The position numbers and the translations under genes are program-made. DNA of 64,000 nt from assembly GCA_030704615.1 (NCBI GenBank), contig CM060733.1:49228001-49292000 (forward strand), read 5' to 3'. Shown piece by piece: positions 1 through 9,989 of this stretch. Within the stretch, counting starts at the first letter, position 1; each line of letters begins with the position of its first letter. This DNA comes from Takakia lepidozioides. Lineage: Eukaryota > Streptophyta > Takakiopsida > Takakiales > Takakiaceae. The notes beneath the pieces are model-generated. The model searched no databases, was not told the origin of the DNA, and worked only from the letters and a program-made list of their open reading frames with translations.

Positions 1-528
1 CGTGCTGGGAATATGACTCCCTCCTCCACTGACGTCCATTGAGGACTTGCCTGATCTCCAGGACGACCTCGGAACTTCCATGACCTCGTCTGAGTCGGAC
101 AGGTTGTGAACAACCCGGTTCTCGGTCGTCTTCATGGATGGGTTCGGCTCTGGATTTACTTCGTTGCGGACTTCTCTCTTTGAGGTACCCACTCTCTGAT
201 TCGCGGATTGTTTCGTGGAAGGCGCCAGGATAGACGGTGCATTTGGCGGGCAAATGAAGTCCCCAACAGCCCTGTATATGACGCTGTCCGATGGTGGAAC
301 TCGCCATTCCCTGCCATCGCCGAAATCATCGTGGAGCACAACAATACTCTCGACAACAAGGCCGTTTGAGTCCTTCCTTTCCTCCTCCAAAAAAACCGAC
401 CCCGGTTTCAGGTGGTATCGAACGCACAGATATTTCTCCATCACCCGGCAGGTGTCCCCTCTGCACGGAAATGAAGCTCTATGCTCGTGAGGAGGGCAGT
501 ACACTGTAGCGCTCGGGTTTTCCGCCAT
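1..528 (-). CDS. MULE-like transposase, N-terminal 176 codons, continues beyond window
   Basis: The minus frame starting at ATG 528-526 is open to the window edge. The first 35 or so residues are rich in Cys and His (YCPPHEH, PCRGDTC, YLCVRYH), suggesting a small zinc-binding module. A stretch follows that aligns with the element C transposase (GSVFLEEE against GSIFLEKE; EWRVPPS against QWRVRPG), then a Ser/acidic linker. In element B the same sequence lies at 30776-30879 plus 44202-44610, with a one-base deletion, an 11-base deletion and the gypsy-1 insertion. Copy A has none of these breaks in the part visible. The catalytic DDE domain and SWIM finger seen in B and C would lie left of base 1. 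The start was chosen because this frame stays open and the Cys/His pattern is preserved. Confidence 0.68.
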   Translation of the reverse strand, partial: MAENPSATVYCPPHEHRASFPCRGDTCRVMEKYLCVRYHLKPGSVFLEEERKDSNGLVVESIVVLHDDFGDGREWRVPPSDSVIYRAVGDFICPPNAPSILAPSTKQSANQRVGTSKREVRNEVNPEPNPSMKTTENRVVHNLSDSDEVMEVPRSSWRSGKSSMDVSGGGSHIPST

Positions 529-799
529 GGGAGATGTGCACACAAGACTGCCAGGATGGCGTGCGGGGAAGCTCCCTGGTAGAAGGGGGTGCAGCGATGG
601 GAATGAATGCGATGCCGATTTGTCCGAGCGACGAAGCCTGATCCAAATCCAGGGAGCCAACTATCTCAAAAATCCACAGTCAGAGTGTTAATGAACCTTG
701 TCTCCGGAATGCGGCCCCTCGTCTTTGCGCAATAACTGCCAACGGTATGCAGTCAGAAAGTGGGGGGCCGTCCGGATGATGACGGCTGAAGGGGAGAAG

Positions 800-1450
800 C
801 CGGCACCGTGCCGTCACATTACTACCCCCGAATGGAAATTCGGCACCCAATATCCAACAGAGGAAGCCCGGATGAAGTCGCCTCGGGCGCAGAGGCCGGC
901 GCGTGTGCGACAGAGAACATCCCCTGGATGGAGATTCGGCGCCGAATTTCCATCCGGGCCCCCCAAAGGGAGTCGTGTCGGGGGGTCAGGCCGAAAACTG
1001 GACGGCATAAAAACATCCCCAGATGGAAAAACGGCGCCGAATTTCCATCCGGGGCGGTTCGGATGCAGTCGGGGAGGGGGGAGTGGCCTGCACTTGGCCG
1101 TCACATTTCAACCCCCGGACGGAAATTCGGCACCGAATATCGAACAGGGGACGCCCGGATGAAGTCGCCTCGGGCGCAGAGGCCGGCGAGTGTGCGACAG
1201 AGAACATCCCCTGGATGGAGATTCGGCGCCGAATTTCCATCCGGGCCCCCCCAAAGGAAGTCTTGTCGGGGGGTCAGACCGAAAACTGGCCGACATAAAA
1301 ACCTCCCCAGATGGGAAAACGGCGCCGAATTTCAATTCGGGGCCGTTCCAATGCAGTCGGGGAGAAGGGAGAGGTCGGCACCTGGCCGTCATATTTCAAC
1401 CCCCGGGACGGAAATTCGGCACCGAATATCCAACAGAGCGGGGAGAGGCG
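800..1450. repeat. Long-unit palindromic tandem repeat
   Basis: A unit of nearly 290 bases occurs a little over twice. Each unit carries one GGCGCC palindrome with GGGCCCCCCAAAGG-type flanks, a segment containing GGGGGGTCAGGCCGAAAACTGG, a second palindrome in a weaker context (AAAACGGCGCCGAATT), and a third, altered form (ATTCGGCACCGAATAT). The same composite unit is present inverted at 29440-30500 in element B. Confidence 0.8.
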
Positions 1451-1479
1451 GCACCTCTCCGACAGAGACCATCCCCCGG

Positions 1480-2040
1480 ATGGAAATTCGGCGCCGAATT
1501 TCCATCCAGCAGGTAAGTGGAATCCCGGATGGATGGAGATTCGGCGCCGAATTTCCATCCAGCAGGTAAGTGGAATCCCGGATGGATGGAGATTCGGCGC
1601 CGAATTTCCATCATGCAGGTAATTCGAATACCGGATGGATGGAAATTCGGCGCCGAATTTCCATCCTACAGGTAATTCGAATACCGGATGGGTGGAAATT
1701 CGGCGCCGAATTTCCATCCTACAGGTAATTCGAATCCCGGATGGGTGGAGATTCGGCGCCGAATTTCCATCCTGCAGGTAATTCGAATCCCGGATGCATG
1801 GACATTCGGCGCCGAATTTCCATCTTGCAGGTAATTCGAATCCCGGATGAATGGAAATTCGGCGCCGAATTTCCATCCTGCAGGTAATTCGAATCCCTCC
1901 TGGATGGAAATTCGGCGCCGAATTTCCATCCTGCAGGTAATTCGAATCCCTCCTGGATGGAAATTCGGCGCCGAATTTCCATCCAGCAGGTAAGTCGGGT
2001 GGCGTATGGATATTCGGCGCCGAATTTCCATCCGCCATGT
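1480..2040. repeat. Short-unit palindrome array, left arm
   Basis: About eleven units of roughly 52-55 bases, each a GGCGCC palindrome flanked by ATGG and CCAT and followed by CAGGTAATTCGAATCCCGG or a close variant. All units have the same orientation of the asymmetric spacer. Confidence 0.85.
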
Positions 2041-2246
2041 ATTTCATCGCTCAGAATTACCTTCCTGCAGGTAATTCCCAGATGAGAATTACCTTCCTGC
2101 AGGTAATTCCAATCGATGCCGGTAGGATGTTAATTCCTCGTCCAGAATTACCTGCACGAAGGTAACTCTGAGCGAGGAATTACCTGCAGGAAGGTAATTC
2201 TTATCTGGAAATTACCTGCACGAAGGTAATTCCTCGCTCAGAAATA
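2041..2246. repeat. Symmetry centre of the palindrome array (AATTACC/GGTAATT hairpins)
   Basis: The GGCGCC motif is absent here. It is replaced by inverted pairs of GAATTACC and GGTAATTC around CTGCAG or CTGCACG cores. Spacer orientation flips across this block: to the left it reads CAGGTAATTCGAATCCC, to the right GGGATTCGACTTACCTG. The whole array is therefore a large imperfect inverted repeat centred here. A related centre occurs in element B near 29290-29330. Confidence 0.75.
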
Positions 2247-3130
2247 CATGGCGAATGGAAATTCGGCGCCGAATATCCATATGGCACCGATCCGACTTAC
2301 CTGCAGGATGGAAATTCGGCGCCGAATTTCCATCCAGCAGGGATTCGAATTACCTGCTGGATGGAAATTCGGCGCCGAATTTCCATTCATCCGGGATTCG
2401 ACTTACCTGCTGGATGGAAATTCGGCGCCGAATTTCCATTCATCCGGGATTCGACTTACCTGCTGGATGGAAATTCGGCGCCGAATTTCCATTCATCCGG
2501 GATTCGACTTACCTGCTGGATGGAAATTCGGCGCCGAATTTCCATTCATCTGGAATTACCTGCAGGATGGAAATTCGGCGCCGAATTACCTGCGTGAGGG
2601 AAATTTGGCGCGCCACCCTACTTCCGCGGATGGAAATTCGGCGCCGGATTTCCATCCGCGCGCTTCCGAATTACCTGCGTGGGGAAATTTCCAGCGCCGC
2701 CCTACCTCCGCGGATGGAAATTCGGCGCCGGATTTCCATCCGCGCGCTTCCGAATTACCTGCTTGGGGAAATTTCCAGCGCCGCCCTACCTCCGCGGATG
2801 GAAATTCGGCGCCGGATTTCCATCCGCGCGCTTCCGAATTACCTGCTTGAGGGAAATTTCCAGCGCCGCCCTACCTCCGCGGATGGAAATTCGGCGCCGG
2901 ATTTCCATCCGCGCGCTTCCGAATTACCTGCGTGAGGGAAATTTCCAGCGCCGCCCTACCTGGCTGGATGGAAATTCGGCGCCGGATTTCCATCCTGCTG
3001 CGCTCCGAATTACCTGCAGGATGGAAATTCGGCGCCGGATTTCCATCCTGCTGCGCTCCGAATTACCTGCAGGATGGAAATCCGGCGCCGGAATTCCATC
3101 GTGCAGCGCTCCGAATTACCTCTACGTTGG
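2247..3130. repeat. Short-unit palindrome array, right arm
   Basis: Units of about 52 bases near 2250-2600 grade into longer units of about 85 bases at 2600-3000. In the longer units the core becomes ATTCGGCGCCGGATTT, with spacers containing AATTTCCAGCGCCGCCCTACC. The spacer orientation is opposite to the left arm. Element B carries the same variant series at 28790-29220, inverted. Confidence 0.82.
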
Positions 3131-3350
3131 AAATTCCGGGACTGTTTACGTCGATTTTCATCCGACATGGAGGGCTTCATCCGACATTTAATTGCGCAGT
3201 TGGGCAATAAATGTCGACCGCCGTCGGTTATTATTCGGGCTGGCGACGCATGGCTTCCTGGACACGTACCCTAAATCTCATGCTAATCTTGGCTTAACAT
3301 GGTATTCCAGGCATGTACCCCAAAAAAGGAGATCTTTTTGGCTGGGACTT

Positions 3351-6300
3351 ATGCCGCCTGAAGGGCGTGGCTCTCCTGAGAGAGACCTCACATCCAGACC
3401 GCGGCGGAAGTTGAAAGCTCTGTACTACGGACGACGGCCAATCTCTCGCATGGCCAAACTGAAGCTCCAGCAGGAGATTCCAGTGTCTTGCTCACAACCT
3501 GCGCCAACTGAAGCCGAGTACTCTCAGGCAAGCCACTTCTGCTTTCGGTTTGTTCGATTTATTTTTTGCTTTCGCTTTGTTACCTCGCTTTGTTTTTGCA
3601 TCTTCATCCTGGCTTTGCTGTATGAGTGAACTTTAGATAGTTGAGTGAACCTTAGATTGTTTGCAATGCGTGTGCAAATCCGGCAGCTCTGGAGAAGGCT
3701 GCTTGTGCATGTCATTCTTAGGCAATGGTTGCATTTGTTTTCATTGTTGTTGCATGGCTCTCCATACTTCCTAAACTTGTTATGTTTTCATTTTTGCTAC
3801 ATGATTGTTGCTATGGTGGTTGCGCTGCTCGTTGCGATGCTGCTTTTTGCACCGATGTTGGTTTTCACGATTTTTGTCAATGACAGAGTGACGACGAGCC
3901 CGGCACGCTGGTGGTATCATCGACAGCTCCAACTCATCGCATGCGAGAGGGCAAACTTAAACCTTTTGTTGGTGGACGGGAGGACTTGCAACGAGATTAC
4001 GACAGAGTAGGCATTGGGGAGGTTGGTGCAGGCGGCATGGCAGGTGAAGGGCGTGAGGACATGAGGACAGCAGATCCGGCAATGGAGGTTGTTCATGCAC
4101 ATGCAGTAGGGCCCGCCCACGCAAAGAAAAAGAAGAAAGCTAAGCACATGCAATCCCCGGCGAGAGAGCAGTCACGGGCTGCGGAGGGGGGAGTGAGCAG
4201 TGCGCGCGAGGGTGTCAGTTCGCCTCAATCAAAGGTGGTCGTCCTGGAGGGCTCCCCTGCTGCTAGCCCTAGTAAGAAACAGAAAGCCCGTGAGAGGGCA
4301 AAAGAGAGGGCAAAAGAACAGACGAGACAGAATGCTAGCCAGGAGGAAAGACAAAAGGCAGCTGAAGAGGCCAGGGGTGCCCAAATGACAGATGCCAATG
4401 TAAGCGAGGGACACACAGAGACGGTGGATCCCTCCAAGACACCACAGAGAGGCAGTAACACACCGGTTAGACCATCGCGGGCAAGAGCAGCCCCCGCAAT
4501 TACCCATACGGTGGAGAGTGGAGGAGAGGAAAGAACACCTGAAAGAGCACGGATTGTGCAAGTTCGAGGTGAAGCCAGGGAGAGGGCAGTAGAGACGACG
4601 AGAGTGCTGGAGGTGGTTTCGCAGGTGGCTGACCCTGTTGAGGAGGACGACATGGAGCTTTCTGACCAGGATGACATCCTCCGGACATCCCCAGGCCCCA
4701 AACCCGGAGCATACAGGCTGGATTTGGCGGTCCTGGTGGGCTGCCGGAAAACCCCTCTGCAGCAGACGTCATGTCTGAGGCGGATATGAAGTTGGCCGCT
4801 GCCAAGATGTTGGAGGCAACCCACAGCAACATTGGCAGGGTGCTGGGGGGCATGGTGTACCCGGCCAAGCTTCGAATTCCCCTTTGCCGCTTGGTGTCAT
4901 TGCAGGTGGTGAGACCTGCCCTCCCAGGCGATATCGACAAGCTGAAATTCTCTTTCCGGGATGGATATCGAATGGGGTCTGCCGCGTTTTACGTTTCCAT
5001 TGAGAACGACCACGGAGCTTCCCGTGCCCACACTTCCGATGAGGTGGACAAATGGGGTCCCCATTGGCAAACGCGAAATGAGGAGTTCGAGAGATCGATT
5101 GCTAGTGATCCTCTTTTCCAGCACATGTCCGGTAAGATGTTCTACGTGTGGGACGGCAATCATCGCCTCCTGGCATGGATGGAGCACATTGCCCAAGCCC
5201 ACCCCAACGATCTCGATTGGCATTTCGCCGTCGATTGTGTTGTGCTGAAGGTTGCGGGGCCCAAAGATCGCAGTCTTCTCAAAGCTGCAATGGCCGACAT
5301 CAACTCGTAAGCTACAACCCCTCTCGCTTTTGGACTTTGAATTTGGAAGTCATTTCATTGCGAATCCTCATATATGATGAAAATTCCCATTTCAGTATTG
5401 TTTGATGGAAATGTGGCACTGCAGGGTGACTGAGAATGCCTTCATTGCCACCAACTTGTCCCATATGCTCTTCCGAGTGAAGGATGTCGGGAAGCAGGGG
5501 GTGCAAGAGTTTGCCAATTCCCTCAGTGCCGACCTCCTGCGCAAGTCGGAGGCAAAGGCAGACAGAACCTGGTATAGGCTGAGCGTCGACGCCATGGTGG
5601 ACTACATATTTCGGGTAAAGCTCCTGACAGTTTTGTTGAGCTAATCTGTCTCTCCTCCCCCAATAGAAGAAATTGTGTTGAGCAGGATCTCTAATCTTAT
5701 GTGCGCATTCTTGACAGACGAAAATACAGCAGGATTTGGCACATGCGCGGAGGTTCTACATGGAGTCAGAGGAGAAGAATCCAACCCTCCCGGAACTCGA
5801 ATCGTATGTCAAAGCTGCGGAGGTGAGGGCCCGCATAAAGTACAAGTCGCGGATGGTAAAGTACGTGGCCATAGCTGATCCCGCCCTTGGTGCCGACTTT
5901 CTGGTGGAGGTGGGGAAGCACTACTCTCGCGCTCTGAAGCCCACGATGACATTGGAGAAGCTCCATCGTCTAGCCACATCCTGTGTGGATGCAACAGAAA
6001 AGGTGATACATTCTTAACAAAATTGTGGTGGCAACAACTCCTTTTTGTGGTGTTTGGCGCTTACGAATATGCTGGGTGGTTGGACAGACCCGGTGGCTCC
6101 AAATCTGGAATGGTTCCCAAAGTACCAGGGACATGTGGAGCTTCCCCAAACCGGACAAACTCTCTGACCCCACATTCGACATGTGGATGAACCGCATGAC
6201 ATGGTGGTTTCAGGTACTTCCCCACGCTTCGTTTGGGGCTTCTACTCTAGTAGGGGGTGGATTCATTGTATTTTTTGAGGAAAGCGATCTGATGGACAAT

Positions 6301-9300
6301 CTCCACAGGTGACGACGAATGCGCAAGAGCAGCTGGACACACAAGCACATCAGTTCAAGATGGAGATATCTCCTGCAGCAGAGAGCCTACGTGACTATGT
6401 GACGAGGTACTTTCTGCTCTACAAAACCAACCTATTCTTTCGGGAGATAGCAGATGCTCGCCGGAGCCACGAGTTCACCGACCAGCCGAACGCGGACAAA
6501 GCAGCAATGCGCCTTCTGTACAGGTACATACGCGCTGCCTTTCTTTCAAGTCCTGGCATTTCAGGATGTTAGAGGCCTCAAGTGGTGTTAGGGAAAATGG
6601 CGCCGAATTTCCAGTCAGGGCTCCGAAAATGGCTAAGTCCCTAGACTGGCTGGCCCGGAACTGGAAATTCGGCGCCATTTTCCAGTTCCAGGCCCTATTG
6701 CCGTTCAGGGACTTAGCCATTTTCGGGCTAAGTCCCTAGTGTGGCTGGCCCGGAACTGGAAATTCGGCGCCGTTTTCCAGTTCTAGGCCCTATTGCCGTC
6801 CAGGGACTTAGCCATTTTCGGGCTAAGTCCCTAGACTGGCTGGCCCTGAACTGGAAATTCGGCGCCATTTTCCAGTTGTAGGCCCTATTGCCGTTCAGGG
6901 ACTTAGCCATTTTCGGGCTAAGTCCCTAGACTGGCTGGCCCGGAACTGGAAATTCGGCGCCATTTTCCAGTTCCAGGCCCTATTGCCGTCCAGGGACTTA
7001 GCCATTTTCGGGCTAAGTCCCTAGTGTGGCTGGCCCGGAACTGGAAATTCGGCGCCGTTTTCCAGTTCTAGGCCCTATTGCCGTCCAGGGACTTAGCCAT
7101 TTTCGGGCTAAGTCCCTAGACTGGCTGGCCCTGAACTGGAAATTCGGCGCCATATTCCAGTTCTAGGCCCTATTGCCGTTCAGGGACTTAGCCATTTTCG
7201 GGCTAAGTCCCTAGTGTGGCTGGCCCGGAACTGGAAATTCGGCGCCGTTTTCCAGTTCTAGGCCCTATTGCCGTCCAGGGACTTAGCCATTTTCGGGCTA
7301 AGTCCCTAGACTGGCTGGCCCTGAACTGGAAATTCGGCGCCATTTTCCAGTTGTAGGCCCTATTGCCGTTCAGGGACTTAGCCATTTTCGGACCTCATTG
7401 TGTTTTTCATGAATGCAGGTACTGTAAGTTCTCCCTTTTGGAGAAAGGTCATCTGTCTTTCGAGCCACCATTCTTCCTGGCATGGAGGAACCCTGGGGCT
7501 GACTCCATGTACACTGACGATATTGTGAAGGAGTGGCATCTGGAACATTTGCGTGATTGCCCTTGGTATGTGGACCTTCCGCCCGGCTCGCTCGACCCAT
7601 CCGAGTTTCAATTGAAGCTGGATGCTGAATTCCGACGAAACCGGGCTCCGCTGCCTCCGTTGGGTGCAAAAGAGGCAAAAGCGCTTGCGAACTCCAGGAA
7701 AGCGGCAGAGCTTGCTCAGGCAGGAATTCAGGAGAAATTGCATGAGAAGAGTAAAGGTCAAAGGAAAAGGACAAGGAAACAGGTGACTGCAGTAACACCC
7801 AAAAAGAAGAAAACCATCGGGGCATCGGAGGAGGCGCAGGAGGGGACCCAAGAGAGTGACTCGGACGACGACTTTGTTCAAGGTCCTGCGACTGCTGTTG
7901 CTCCTACCCAGTCACCGGTCGTCCGGGTTCCCAAGTCAGTTCGGAGTGGGACTGGCTCTGCCAAGAAGTTGGCATTTGAGGGCGAGCCTACACGGCGGTA
8001 TTCGGCGGTGACGTTTACGCACAGGCCAAAGCTAGAACCTCCAACCATCATCCAATGCGTCAATGAGAGCTTCCTTGACGCTCTCGCTGCCAGGGCGAAG
8101 AAGGTGGCACACAACAAGTCTCTGGCGGAGCAGAAGGGGAAAGCCAAGAAGAGGGCTGGCGGTACAGAGCCTAAAGACACCCCTGGTTTTGAAGCCATGA
8201 TGGAATTCTTCACGGCTGTGAGCACGAATTGCAAGAGCACTCGGGGGGGGGTTGAGGTGGAGAGAGCTTGCGACATGATTCTCCTCGACATTCCAGATGG
8301 GGAGCTGCTGGAGGGCCTGGATGGTGTGCCCACCTGGAACAGGTTTACTGAGGACTACTGGAAAGCCGGGTTTGGGCTGGCGGGGATGCTTCTGGATGAC
8401 GGTGGATGTGTGGTTGTCCTTGCCACGAGAGGGAAGACCACAGAGAATGCGGTGGCAAGGTGGACACCGAAAAGTGTCACCCCGGTCCTCCTCAGAAAAT
8501 GGTTCTGCATCAGTACGCAGGGGTTGCGAACAGAGGGCCAAAGTGTAAGTTATCAATCTATTGCATTCACTTCATATTGTGGTGTATGTTAAGTAGACCC
8601 TGGAATTGATCCCTTCTTTGTTGGATGTGCAGACATTGGTGTTTGAGGCATATTGCTTTGTGAAGAGAGGGTCTACGTTCAAATTCCGCAACGACGGTCG
8701 TCTTGTTGATGCCGCTGTGGACCCTGTAACCTACGATGTCCTCTACAACTATGTGCCCCACTCCAGTATGCCGAAGGACACAAAGACAGGCAAACCGTGG
8801 CGGTACAGCCGGACCCGGAGCCCTGCTTTCATCCAAACCCTCATGGAGACGTGCTCGGATGTCCAAGGGCGGATTCTGGACCTCACATGCGGCACGGGTA
8901 AGCCTTCACGTGCTCAGTTTGTCCCCTGGCCCCATTGCAATTGCATGCCGCAAGCTATTAACCGCCCGCTTTGTTCCTCAGGTGCTTCAATGTGGGCAGG
9001 GACGTTGTCCGACAGGCATGTGTTCGCCTTCGAGCCAGATACTGCCCTCCACAACTCGGAACTTGCAGCGGCTGAACGTCTGCCGAAAGAGGAAGAGGCA
9101 TCCTCGGAGGATGAGGAAAAATCCGAGAAGGAGCAGGGGGAGGAAGTTGGGATCGAGGCCGAGGAGCCCCCGGTTTACGAGTGAGTGGTGGCATTGTAAG
9201 TTGCCTCCAGATTTTGTGAGGCACCTCCCTCCGCTCTCTTATTTCATTGAAAACCCTTTCTGGTTGTGCTGGTATTGACATTCTTGAAGTGGATTTGTTC

Positions 9301-9769
9301 TTACTGTAGGATGCCAAGTACTGCCGGAGGGACGTCTACACCGGAGTTCATGGGCAGGAGGAACGTGCCTTTTTTTGCCAGGGGGGATTTCATGCCTAGT
9401 CCAGAAAGGGAGTACATCCTTCCTACTTATGCTGCCCGGCTTGCTTCGGTGTCCATTAGGAGGTGTTCCGAACGTAGTCGTGTACAGCAGATTTTAGACG
9501 AGGCAAGCCTCAAGAAAATGAAGATGAGGGAGGAGGCAGCAGCTATTAGAGCCCGTCGGGCTCGTAGATTTGTGTTGGATTCTGCTGAGGAAAGTGGGGG
9601 AGAAGACGCAGAAGATTCCCAGGAGGTGAGGTGGACAGTCCCCCAAGGAGAGGACGGGATTTTTGAGAGGCATAGTGGAACTGATGCATCACAGAGCTCG
9701 GAGGATGAGGGGGATGAGGGGGATGAGGAAGAAGGTGGGGCAAGTTCCTCGGAGGGTGTAGGAGAGTAG
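3351..9769 (+). CDS. ParB-like domain / permuted DNA methyltransferase fusion, ten exons
   Basis: Proposed exons: 3351-3527, 3887-5306, 5425-5614, 5718-6002, 6088-6213, 6309-6523, 7419-8544, 8633-8897, 8982-9180, 9310-9769; about 1,480 residues. Order: basic N-terminus; charged Lys/Arg/Glu linker; ParB/sulfiredoxin-like domain (IPLCRL near 4877, then YVWDGNHRLLAW with DGNHR at 5152-5166); helical region; basic linker rich in KKKK and acidic SDSDDD; then a methyltransferase fold in permuted order. Motif IV is LDIPDG (8284-8301), followed by WNRFTEDYW and LLDDGG. The SAM motif I DLTCGTG is split by an intron (8876-8984), then AFEPD (9026-9040). The acidic C-terminal tail has no recognised domain. 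The order IV then I fits the N4/N6 (beta-class) DNA methyltransferase family; DIPDG replaces the usual DPPY. The reading frame changes between 4672 and 4760 with no clear intron, so the copy may be broken there. Intron 1 is GC-AG, the rest GT-AG. The likely role is adenine or cytosine-N4 methylation or a related modification of element DNA; activity is unproven. Confidence 0.7.
3528..3886 (+). other. GC-AG intron 1 of the ParB-methyltransferase gene
   Basis: The donor reads CTCTCAG followed by GCAAGC, the known consensus for GC-AG introns. The acceptor is TGACAG before AGTGAC at 3887. Splicing joins exon 1 (59 codons) to exon 2 in phase 0, giving EAEYSQ-SDDEPG. The intron is T-rich. Element B keeps exon 1 and the first 40 or so bases of this intron before it is cut at 28325. 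Confidence 0.65.
6592..7390. repeat. Intronic hairpin minisatellite, about eight 95-bp units
   Basis: It lies inside intron 6 (6524-7418) of the ParB-methyltransferase gene. Each unit begins GGCTAAGTCCCT and ends AGGGACTTAGCC, and has an inner pair AACTGGAAA / TTTTCCAGTT around ATTCGGCGCC. Every unit can therefore fold into a long hairpin. The core shares AAATTCGGCGCC with the intergenic array, and GGCTAAGTCCC recurs in the repeats after the element B transposase. Units differ at a few bases (for example CCATTTTCC against CCGTTTTCC). Confidence 0.88.
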
Positions 9770-9832
9770 TGCCCATTCCGGCTATGACAGTTAGAACACA
9801 CTTGTATAGACGTGGCTTGCCACAAAATTTGC

Positions 9833-9838
9833 AATAAA
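9833..9838 (+). terminator. Probable polyadenylation signal of the ParB-methyltransferase gene
   Basis: AATAAA lies 64 bases after the stop codon at 9769, followed by a T/G-rich stretch (GTTGCATTTC). Position and context fit a eukaryotic polyadenylation signal; there is no transcript evidence. Confidence 0.5.
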
Positions 9839-9930
9839 ATGTTGCATTTCAAGTCCACTGGTGCCACATTCCAACTTCACATGACCCTATTTCCGTGCCT
9901 CCTAACTCTATTTCCGTGGACTCACAATGG

Positions 9931-9982
9931 TCTGCTCATGCTTTTTTTTTTCCGCTCATGCTCATGCCGCTCATGAAATAGC
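9931..9982 (+). repeat. Terminal repeat of element A (right end)
   Basis: Reading outward it has TCTGCTCATG, then CCGCTCATG and CTCATG repeats, ending CATGAAATAGC at 9982. The same series ends element B at 48500 in the same outward direction, although there it follows the transposase. Seen from inside, the transposon begins GCTATTTCATGAGC at both ends. Confidence 0.65.
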
Positions 9983-9989
9983 AGCCCCC

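Larger units (their letters stand above)
529..3350. promoter_or_regulatory. Divergent intergenic region with about 30 GGCGCC-centred palindromes
   Basis: This 2.8-kb stretch separates the divergent starts of the transposase and the ParB-methyltransferase gene, so it must hold both promoters. It is filled with copies of the perfect palindrome AAATTCGGCGCCGAATTT, usually with GGATGG and CCATCC flanks. I count roughly thirty between about 930 and 3090. Many long frames cross it and translate to repeated MEIRRRISI or DGNSAPN strings. These are artefacts of the repeat and not genes. Positions 529-820 are non-repetitive upstream sequence of the transposase and are conserved in element B (30540-30775). 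Positions 3130-3350 are the 5' leader of the methyltransferase gene, also conserved in B. Confidence 0.75.
1..9982. mobile_element. Element A: two-gene DNA transposon (transposase plus ParB-methyltransferase), left part outside window
   Basis: A minus-strand transposase start (528 to the window edge) and a plus-strand ParB-methyltransferase gene (3351-9769) diverge from a palindrome array. A second copy, element B (28325-48500), has the same order: methyltransferase exon 1, array, transposase. The terminal sequence after the methyltransferase gene (9931-9982) matches, in the same outward reading, the sequence after the transposase in B (48429-48500). That is what terminal inverted repeats of one transposon would give. 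The transposase belongs to the MULE-like DDE/SWIM class, judged from copies B and C. The other end of A lies left of base 1. The extent is inferred by comparing copies; I could not see a target-site duplication. Confidence 0.72.

Noticed and set aside
800-3130. CRISPR array, suggested by regular palindromic repeats
   Set aside because: Spacers are repeated and not unique, there are no cas genes, and the DNA is eukaryotic.
698-3191. Many long open frames with MEIRRRISI, DGNSAPN or GWKFGAEFPS repeats, also at 28626-30623
   Set aside because: They are translations of the GGCGCC palindrome arrays, occur in all six frames at once, and have no consistent start or intron structure.
3540-3570. Transposon end at the edge of A/B homology near 3560 and 28325
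   Set aside because: Homology ends because gypsy-2 starts, and it ends inside a spliced intron of a gene whose exon 1 is conserved. No target duplication is visible.
6475-7385. Minus-strand frames repeating MAKSLNGNRA
   Set aside because: Product of the intronic 95-bp hairpin repeat.
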